Assembly (NCBI RefSeq): GCF_039545795.1
Contig: NZ_CP154260.1
Span: 4,965,001 to 5,029,000, forward strand
DNA from: Chitinophaga niabensis
GTDB lineage: Bacteria; Bacteroidota; Bacteroidia; Chitinophagales; Chitinophagaceae
Length of the DNA: 64,000 bases
Direction of reading: 5' to 3'
Below, one piece after another: positions 58,281 through 64,000 of the stretch; the stretch's first letter is position 1, and each line of letters opens with the position of its first letter. A model generated the notes under the pieces. That model was not told the origin of the DNA and searched no databases. It saw nothing but the letters and a program-made list of their open reading frames with translations. A program made the translations under genes and the position numbers.

Positions 58281-58490
58281 CAAAAACACTTCTCAAGAAA
58301 AATCCAAAAACACTTTTCAAGAAATAAAAACCGCTGCCCTCGGTTGCGTGGCAAGCACCTCTCAAAAAATAAAAAACCTCCGCCCTCTGCTGCGCGGCAA
58401 GTACCTCAAAAAATAAAAAACTTCCGCCCTCTGTTGCGTGGCAAGTACCTCTCAAAAAATAAAAAACCTCCGCCCGCTGCTGCGCGGCAG
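58281..58490. repeat. Minisatellite of about 45-bp units between RND and Kef-like genes
   Basis: First two short copies of CAAAAACACTTYTCAAGAAA (from 58281 and 58305), then four units near 58322, 58367, 58411 and 58455 with shared AAATAAAAAACCTCCGCCC, TGCTGCGCGGCAAG and TACCTCTCAAAA. On the minus strand each unit has a short GC stem followed by TTTTTTATTTTTTG, so it could serve as repeated terminators for the antiporter gene. Similar words occur after uxuA (5378-5440). Confidence 0.8.
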
Positions 58491-58503
58491 GCTCTATGCA
58501 CTA

Positions 58504-60369
58504 TTAATTCCTTTCTTCTGCATCATTTTTATTCCATCCTGCATCGCGGACCATTAAGTTCGTGTAGCTATCTGCCTGAATAAGTTTCTGCAGTTCATCT
58601 ATCCGTTCCTTCATCACATTTACATATTGTTTATCATCCCGGTAAGCTGCCATTCCTTTTAAGGATTGTTCATCAAACTTGCGGAACATACGGGCAGCAC
58701 GTTGCGATTGATAAGCACGGTGGCCCAGCATTTCAAGTGCATCGGATGCCATACGGAGAGAAGTATCCACCGTTTCCCTGTAGATATGTAACACACCTGA
58801 ATTCATAAGATCAAAAGCATCCGCATTTTCAGTAGCTCTCACCAGCATCTGCAAATGCGGGAAATGTTTTTTAACGGCATCTACTACCTCCAGATTCTTC
58901 TCAGGTGTTTCCATGGCAATAACAATCAGTTTGGCTTGCATGGCACCTGCAGATTGCAGCATATCCATACGGGCTGCGTCTCCGTAATACACCTTCAGTC
59001 CCATTCTCCTTAACAGGTCTACCCTGTCGGAATCCAGGTCCAGCACTGTAGAACGAACGCCACTGGCACGCAGGAAACGGCCAACGATAGTACCGAAATG
59101 ATCAAAGCCGGCAATGATCACAGGGTTCTTTTCGTCTATTTTATCAGGTTCTCTTTCGACATTTTTAGCACCACAACCAAAGTTGGGCACAATCCATTTT
59201 TCATGCGCCAGTAACACCAAAGGTGTGAGGGCCATACTAATAGCCACCACTGCCATCATAAGGCCCACTATCCGTTGTGGTAATAATGCAGATTGCAGGG
59301 CGAAGGAAAATAACACAAAGGCAAACTCTCCTACCTGGGGCAGCGCGAAAGCAAACAACAGGTTCTGTTCTCCACTCAGGCGGAACAACCTGCCTAATCC
59401 CAGTAACACACCAAACTTCACCAGCATAATACCGAGCACAAGCCCCAATATCAACAAGGGTTCTGCAAGCACCAGTTTGAAATCGATGGAGGCACCTACA
59501 CCTATAAAGAACAATCCAAGCAACAATCCCTTGAAGGGTTCAATATCACTTTCCAATTCATGACGATATTCACTGTTGGCTAACACAACACCTCCAAGGA
59601 AAGCCCCCAGTGCAGGACTCAACCCTACTAAAGTCATCAGCACTGCAATTCCCACTACCAGTAATAATGCAGAGGCCGTAAATAGTTCACGCAGCCTTGT
59701 GCGCGCAACAATATGTAAGATGGGCTTCACCACAAAACGCCCGCCAATGCCAAGAGCAGATACTGCACCTAATACGATCAATGTTTTTGCCCAGGCCGGT
59801 TGATTGGCAATGAGAGAGGTGCTTTCTGCATGCACCGCATCAGTACCCGCTGGTGCGAGTAAGGGGAAAATAGCCAGCATGGGGATCACTGCAATATCCT
59901 GGAACAGTAATACAGAAAAGGTACTCTGGCCGGCAGCGGAACCCATCTGTCCTTTTTCTGTTAGTATCTGTAGTACAATAGCCGTAGAAGAAAGAGAAAG
60001 GATCATGCCCAGGATCAATGACTCATTGAAAGGCATGCCTAATGAAAAAGATAATCCTGCTATTAAGATAGCCGTAACGGTTACCTGCAATCCGCCCATT
60101 CCAAGGATAGGCGCACGGAGTTTCCAGAGTAAAGATGGCTCCAGTTCCAATCCAATCAGGAACAACATCATCACTACACCGAATTCTGCAAAGTGCATCA
60201 GATCCTGTCCTCCCTGGCCTATCAATCCCAGCAAAGCAGGGCCAATGATAATACCACCTATCAGGTATCCCAATACGGAACCCAGGTTGAGCTTTTTGGC
60301 AAGAGGTACAAATACCACCATGGTGGCGAGATAAACTAAAGCCTGGTAGAAAAAGGATTCGTTAGACAT
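58504..60369 (-). CDS. Monovalent cation:proton antiporter, Kef-type (CPA2) with TrkA-N domain
   Basis: 621 residues. A membrane domain of about 12-13 helices (1-395) carries GSVLGYLIGGIIIGPALLGLIG and LSLSSTAIVLQIL. The cytoplasmic RCK/TrkA-N domain (about 410-530) has IIAGFDHFGTIVGRFLRASG with a nucleotide-binding GxD/FxxxG and a basic tail. Exports K+ in exchange for H+, or similar, usually in response to electrophile stress. Twelve bases after the oxidoreductase gene, its likely ancillary subunit. Confidence 0.95.
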   Translation of the reverse strand: MSNESFFYQALVYLATMVVFVPLAKKLNLGSVLGYLIGGIIIGPALLGLIGQGGQDLMHFAEFGVVMMLFLIGLELEPSLLWKLRAPILGMGGLQVTVTAILIAGLSFSLGMPFNESLILGMILSLSSTAIVLQILTEKGQMGSAAGQSTFSVLLFQDIAVIPMLAIFPLLAPAGTDAVHAESTSLIANQPAWAKTLIVLGAVSALGIGGRFVVKPILHIVARTRLRELFTASALLLVVGIAVLMTLVGLSPALGAFLGGVVLANSEYRHELESDIEPFKGLLLGLFFIGVGASIDFKLVLAEPLLILGLVLGIMLVKFGVLLGLGRLFRLSGEQNLLFAFALPQVGEFAFVLFSFALQSALLPQRIVGLMMAVVAISMALTPLVLLAHEKWIVPNFGCGAKNVEREPDKIDEKNPVIIAGFDHFGTIVGRFLRASGVRSTVLDLDSDRVDLLRRMGLKVYYGDAARMDMLQSAGAMQAKLIVIAMETPEKNLEVVDAVKKHFPHLQMLVRATENADAFDLMNSGVLHIYRETVDTSLRMASDALEMLGHRAYQSQRAARMFRKFDEQSLKGMAAYRDDKQYVNVMKERIDELQKLIQADSYTNLMVRDAGWNKNDAEERN

Positions 60370-60381
60370 GTAGACTCTCTG

Positions 60382-60987
60382 TTAGGATGAATGATCAGGT
60401 GCTCCTACTAGTGCATTGATATAGTATTGCTGCTGTGCCTGCGGCAGATCTATTTTGCCGGACTGCAGACCTTTTAGTAATTCAACATAAGCTGCTGCAT
60501 ATGTACTCAGCTGCTGTGCAGTGAGGTTATTACTATCATGCACCACAAAAGGCGGCAGGTACTGCATATTGCAGAGCGTAGCGGTTTGCTCATAAGGTAA
60601 CATGAACTGTTTTAGCGGATAGCCATGATGCCCTTCCGGGGAATACGACTGTTCCTTTCCGCCAGCCGAAATAACATTCATGAGATATTTCCCTTTCAAT
60701 GCAACACCTTCATGGCCATAAGCCCAGCCATGCTGCAATACCAGGTCTACCCATTGTTTCAGCAATGCAGGGCCGCTATACCAGTAGAAAGGATGTTGAA
60801 AGATAATGATGTCATGTTCCGTCAGGAGTTTTTGTTCTATCCCGGGCACCACATCAAAATCAGGATATACTTCGTAGAGATCGTGCAGGGTAACATCCGG
60901 CAAACCAGCTGCGGCTTTCAGCAGTGCAGCATGTATGCGGGAGCGTTCAAACGCAGGGTGTGCAAAGAGGAGAAGGACTTTGGCCAT
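60382..60987 (-). CDS. KefF/KefG-like NAD(P)H-dependent oxidoreductase
   Basis: 201 residues, flavodoxin-like: MAKVLLLFAHPAFERSRIHAALL (P-loop for FMN), FQHPFYWYSGPALLKQWVDLVLQHGWAYG and the GGKEQSYSPEGHHGYPLKQFMLPYEQTA motif of the KefF family. It activates Kef transporters, and in E. coli its partner has quinone reductase activity. First gene of the pair with the antiporter. A long inverted repeat lies just before it. Confidence 0.93.
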   Translation of the reverse strand: MAKVLLLFAHPAFERSRIHAALLKAAAGLPDVTLHDLYEVYPDFDVVPGIEQKLLTEHDIIIFQHPFYWYSGPALLKQWVDLVLQHGWAYGHEGVALKGKYLMNVISAGGKEQSYSPEGHHGYPLKQFMLPYEQTATLCNMQYLPPFVVHDSNNLTAQQLSTYAAAYVELLKGLQSGKIDLPQAQQQYYINALVGAPDHSS

Positions 60988-60996
60988 GTTAAACGT

Positions 60997-61052
60997 TACG
61001 AATTATCAATTACACATACGAATGATAATTGCTGCGCAATTGATAATTCGTA
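60997..61052. repeat. Perfect 15-bp inverted repeat, 26-base spacer
   Basis: TACGAATTATCAATT (60997-61011) and AATTGATAATTCGTA (61038-61052). The spacer holds a third, imperfect copy TACGAATGATAATTG, so the element may be a small palindromic repeat, such as a REP/MITE-like unit. It has no T-run, so it is not a classic terminator. It separates pgl and the oxidoreductase gene. Confidence 0.8.
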
Positions 61053-61057
61053 CAGTT

Positions 61058-61783
61058 TTATACTTGCAGCGCTTCAGCCGCCGCTTCATCTACAAACCAA
61101 TGCAGTTCCCCATTTTCGGGACGGATCAGTTGAGAAGGATAACGGTCGGGATCAGGCGCGCCATTGATGACACCTTGTAAAGTGAGTGCCTTTCCTGCAC
61201 CTGTTGCCATAAACACTACACTGGAAGCGAGGTTGGTAACCGGAGCAGTGAGTGTGATGCGATACATGTCCTGCGCTTTCAGGAAGAACGCTTTCACCCA
61301 GGCTTTCTTTTCATGCACAATAGGCAATCCGGGGAAGAGGGATAATGTATGCCCATCATCTCCCATGCCTAATAGTACCAGGTCAAATGTATTGGTTTTC
61401 CCGTCAAAATAACGGTGGAGGATCTTTTCGTATTCCGCTGCTGCAGCTTCCGGTTCAATATCCGTGCGCATCACATGAATGTTTTCAGGAGGTGTATCCG
61501 TTTTGTCCAGCAACACATCAAACGCCATACGGGCATTGTTGCGTGCATCTTCAAAAGGTACGGCCCTTTCATCTCCCCAGAAAAAATGTACCCTGGCCCA
61601 GGGGATCATATTGATATAAGGTTCTTTGGCCAGTAAAGCATACAGGCTTTTAGGCGTACTGCCGCCAGACAATACGAACGTAAAGATCTCCTGTTGCTGC
61701 AATACATCCTGGATCTTCTGGCTGATGAAAGCAGCCAGGTTCTCACTCAGCTGCTGTATATCTTTGGCGATGTGTAATTCCAT
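61058..61783 (-). CDS. pgl: 6-phosphogluconolactonase
   Basis: 241 residues. FTFVLSGGSTPKSLYALLA (about 34-53), HFFWGDERAVPFEDARNNARMAF (about 66-88), LLGMGDDGHTLSLFPG (about 137-152) are the family signatures. It hydrolyses 6-phosphogluconolactone in the oxidative pentose phosphate pathway. Five bases after zwf, in the order gnd-zwf-pgl on the minus strand. DevB-type, not the YbhE/beta-propeller type. Confidence 0.96.
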   Translation of the reverse strand: MELHIAKDIQQLSENLAAFISQKIQDVLQQQEIFTFVLSGGSTPKSLYALLAKEPYINMIPWARVHFFWGDERAVPFEDARNNARMAFDVLLDKTDTPPENIHVMRTDIEPEAAAAEYEKILHRYFDGKTNTFDLVLLGMGDDGHTLSLFPGLPIVHEKKAWVKAFFLKAQDMYRITLTAPVTNLASSVVFMATGAGKALTLQGVINGAPDPDRYPSQLIRPENGELHWFVDEAAAEALQV

Positions 61784-61788
61784 GTTGC

Positions 61789-63300
61789 TTATTTTGCTTT
61801 TTCAGGAGGGAGATTGATCCATGAATGTCCGTCACGGGCAATCATGGCATCTGCATCTTCAGGACCCCATGAATCTGGTGCATAGTTCGGGAAGTCTTGC
61901 GGAATGCGTGTTTCCCATGTATCCAGGATAGGCATTACCACTTTCCAGGCAGCCTCTACCTGGTCTGCACGCATGAAGAGGGTAGCGTCTCCTTCCATTA
62001 CATCCAGCAACAGGGTTTCGTATGCTTCCGGTGTGTGATCATCAGATCCTTCATATGTGAAGGTCATGTTCACAGGGTCCAGCGTCATTGTCTGACCAGG
62101 GCGTTTAGCCTGGAAGCGGATGCGAACATCCATTTCAGGTTGAATGCTGATGGTAAGCCTGTTGGAACGCCAGGATTCTGCTGCTTCCGAAGGGAATGCA
62201 TAAGTAGGCGCTTCCTTGAATTGTATGGTAACATGTGTGGATTTCTGGTGCAGGTATTTACCTGTGCGCACGTAGAAAGGCACCCCTTCCCAACGCCAGT
62301 TATCTACAAAGAACTTCACAGCAGCATAAGTTTCTGTATTGGAACCCGGCTTCACGTTCTTTTCTTCACGATACCCGATCGCCTGTTTTCCTTTCATCCA
62401 TCCGGCGCCGTACTGGCCACGTACGGCATTTTCATGCACGTCTTCCTTTTTAATAGGGCGGATGGCATTCAGCACATCTACCTTTTTATTACGGATCTCG
62501 TTCGCATCAAAAGATACCGGCGCTTCCATAGCCACCATACACATCAGTTGCAGGATGTGGTTTTGCACCATATCCCTCAGTGCTCCTGAATTCTCATAAT
62601 AACCTGCACGGTCTTCCAGCCCCACACTTTCTGCTGCGGTGATCTGGATATGATCTATATAGTGACGGTTCCATACCGGCTCAAACAATGCATTGGCAAA
62701 ACGCAGGGCCAGGATGTTCTGTACGGTTTCTTTTCCGAGGTAGTGGTCTATACGGAAGATCTGCTCTTCTGCAAACAGGCCGGCAAGCAGCGCATTCAGT
62801 TCATGAGCAGATTCCAGGTCGTGCCCGAAAGGTTTTTCTATTACAATGCGGGTAGTGCTTTTATCCTTGCAGAGATTGAGCGTACCCAGTTCCTGTGCAA
62901 TGGATGGAACCAGTTGTGGTGCCACAGCCAGGTAGAATATTACGTTAGGATGTACACCCCACTCCTGTTCTTTCTGTTGTACATAATCTGCAATGCGCTG
63001 GTAGGATTTAACATCCCCCGCATCTAATTGCAGGTAATTCACATGCTCAAAGAATTGCTTGTAATGGCCATTCTGTTCTTCCTTACGGCGGGAGAACTTG
63101 GCGATCCCTTCTGTTAAATGACTGCGGTAATCTTCAGCGCTGTATTCTGTACGGCCAATTCCCACAATAGCAAATTGATCAGGCATCCACTCATCGAGGA
63201 ACAGGTTGTACAACGCAGGTGTTAGTTTCCGGTAGTTCAGGTCGCCGCTGCCGCCGAAAATGAAAAGGATGGAAGCGGGCGGACGTTTATGTTGTTGCAT
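61789..63300 (-). CDS. zwf: Glucose-6-phosphate 1-dehydrogenase
   Basis: 503 residues. The N-terminal Rossmann motif is FGGSGDLNYRKLTPALYNL, IEKPFGHDLESAHELN and the catalytic RIDHYLGKETVQNI (His in DHYLGKE) are intact, and YYENSGALRDMVQNHILQLMCMVAMEAP is standard. It oxidises glucose-6-phosphate to the lactone, making NADPH. Seventeen bases after gnd and directly before pgl. Confidence 0.97.
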   Translation of the reverse strand: MQQHKRPPASILFIFGGSGDLNYRKLTPALYNLFLDEWMPDQFAIVGIGRTEYSAEDYRSHLTEGIAKFSRRKEEQNGHYKQFFEHVNYLQLDAGDVKSYQRIADYVQQKEQEWGVHPNVIFYLAVAPQLVPSIAQELGTLNLCKDKSTTRIVIEKPFGHDLESAHELNALLAGLFAEEQIFRIDHYLGKETVQNILALRFANALFEPVWNRHYIDHIQITAAESVGLEDRAGYYENSGALRDMVQNHILQLMCMVAMEAPVSFDANEIRNKKVDVLNAIRPIKKEDVHENAVRGQYGAGWMKGKQAIGYREEKNVKPGSNTETYAAVKFFVDNWRWEGVPFYVRTGKYLHQKSTHVTIQFKEAPTYAFPSEAAESWRSNRLTISIQPEMDVRIRFQAKRPGQTMTLDPVNMTFTYEGSDDHTPEAYETLLLDVMEGDATLFMRADQVEAAWKVVMPILDTWETRIPQDFPNYAPDSWGPEDADAMIARDGHSWINLPPEKAK

Positions 63301-63317
63301 AAAAAAAGTAAAAATGA

Positions 63318-64000
63318 TTAATGATGCAGCCAGGTGGTATGGAAACTACCAGGCATATCTATACGTTGATAAGTGTGGGCGCCGAAATAATCACGCTGCG
63401 CCTGCACCAGGTTAGTAGGGAGTTTTTCGCTGCGGTAAGCATCGAAATAAGAGAGAGCCGCCATAAACCCTGCAGCCGGAGAACCGGTTTGCGTAGCCTG
63501 TACCAGTACGGCACGCATGTTATGCTCTTTGCTCTTCACCTCTTCCGCTACTGCGGTATTCAGTAAAAGGTTCGGTAATTCCGGAGCCTGTTTCAGCGCA
63601 TCATAGAAAACACTCAACAGGGCAGAACGGATGATACAACCACCTCTCCATACTTTCAGCGCTTCCGGTAAAGGAATATCCATTTCCAATGCGGAAGATG
63701 CACTGTGCAGCATGGCCATCCCCTGTGCGTAACACATAATGGTGGCAAACTGCAGCGCGTCTTTCACCTGGGAGATGAAAAGACTGGTTTCGGTAGAAAT
63801 GGGAATATTAGGTTCTTTGTAGATCCTGGAAGCTGCTACCCTTTCCTCTTTATAGGCAGAAATGGTACGCATGGATACAGCCGTATCAATGATAGTAGCC
63901 GGAACGGCCAGGTCCATCGCATCCTGCGAAGTCCATTTACCTGTTCCTTTAGACCCTGCTTTATCCAGGATCACATCTATCATCCGTTGACCGGACTTAT
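63318..64000 (-). CDS. gnd: 6-phosphogluconate dehydrogenase, C-terminal half (5' end beyond the window)
   Basis: The frame is open from 63318 to the window edge, 227 codons, without a needed start; the ATG at 63983 is internal. GSKGTGKWTSQDAMDLAVPATIIDTAVSMRTIS is the signature of the decarboxylating 6PGDH C-terminal domain, then QVKDALQFATIMCYAQGMAMLHSAS, WRGGCIIRSALLSVF and a C-terminal AQRDYFGAHTYQRIDMPGSFHTTW. It makes ribulose-5-phosphate and NADPH (or NADH). First gene of the pathway operon. Confidence 0.97.
   Translation of the reverse strand, partial: KSGQRMIDVILDKAGSKGTGKWTSQDAMDLAVPATIIDTAVSMRTISAYKEERVAASRIYKEPNIPISTETSLFISQVKDALQFATIMCYAQGMAMLHSASSALEMDIPLPEALKVWRGGCIIRSALLSVFYDALKQAPELPNLLLNTAVAEEVKSKEHNMRAVLVQATQTGSPAAGFMAALSYFDAYRSEKLPTNLVQAQRDYFGAHTYQRIDMPGSFHTTWLHH

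Noticed and set aside
58269..58583. ORF of 104 codons rich in KNKKPPP repeats
   Set aside because: It only reads the minisatellite and overlaps the 3' end of the antiporter gene on the other strand.

Overview
The window is chromosomal DNA of a Bacteroidota bacterium, most likely a Chitinophaga-like member of the Chitinophagaceae. The reasons are a SusC/SusD pair with its own ECF sigma and FecR anti-sigma, promoters of the TTTG...TAnnTTTG type, many lipoproteins and family-typical glycoside hydrolases and sulfatases. It carries about 38 protein genes, none of them phage, transposase, CRISPR, rRNA or tRNA.

Layout. 1-5.6 kb: a cut-off tandem amidohydrolase (minus), then a Spy/CpxP-like small protein, a MOFRL-type glycerate kinase and mannonate dehydratase UxuA. 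5.6-10.2 kb: a drug-efflux operon (EmrB-type MFS, EmrA-type adaptor, TolC) divergent from a MarR repressor. An 8-bp inverted repeat covers both -33 boxes. 10.1-16.5 kb: a module of a periplasmic TPR-CHAT caspase-like protease, a PKD outer-membrane protein, an ECF sigma factor and a membrane anti-sigma with TPRs. 16.9-35 kb: a large polysaccharide-utilisation locus on the minus strand: GH29 fucosidase, sulfatase, ECF sigma, FecR, SusC, SusD, a GH144-like protein, then a second transcription unit (beta-helix protein, GH95, GH29, alginate-lyase-family protein) preceded by two LacI-type operators. 35-52.5 kb: a small HTH regulator, a YjdI-like iron-sulfur protein, a lipoprotein, a second GH95, a histidine kinase with a REC-CRP regulator, a sialate O-acetylesterase plus sulfatase operon, an outer-membrane barrel protein, GH20 and GH18 (chitin module) and TonB. 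52.6-58.3 kb: a TolC-adaptor-RND efflux operon. 58.5-64 kb: a Kef-like antiporter with its oxidoreductase partner and the oxidative pentose phosphate operon gnd-zwf-pgl.

How it fits together. Duplicated fucosidases (two GH29, two GH95), two sulfatases, an acetylesterase and an alginate-lyase-family protein point to a sulfated or acetylated, fucose- and uronate-containing glycan. UxuA could feed released glucuronate into central metabolism. This substrate assignment is inference.

Most unusual observations. (1) Just after the stop codons of two unrelated genes lie tandem copies of the last codons plus stop. At 42.3-42.5 kb the copies differ almost only at synonymous positions, so they look like former gene ends and not simple slippage. 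(2) The TPR-CHAT / ECF sigma / anti-sigma / PKD module has the parts of a protease-released sigma pathway and recalls the Csx29-Csx30-RpoE logic of type III-E CRISPR, here without CRISPR. (3) A terminator hairpin abuts the start codon of a sulfatase, and a strong terminator stands in a gene-free region with no recognisable gene in front of it.
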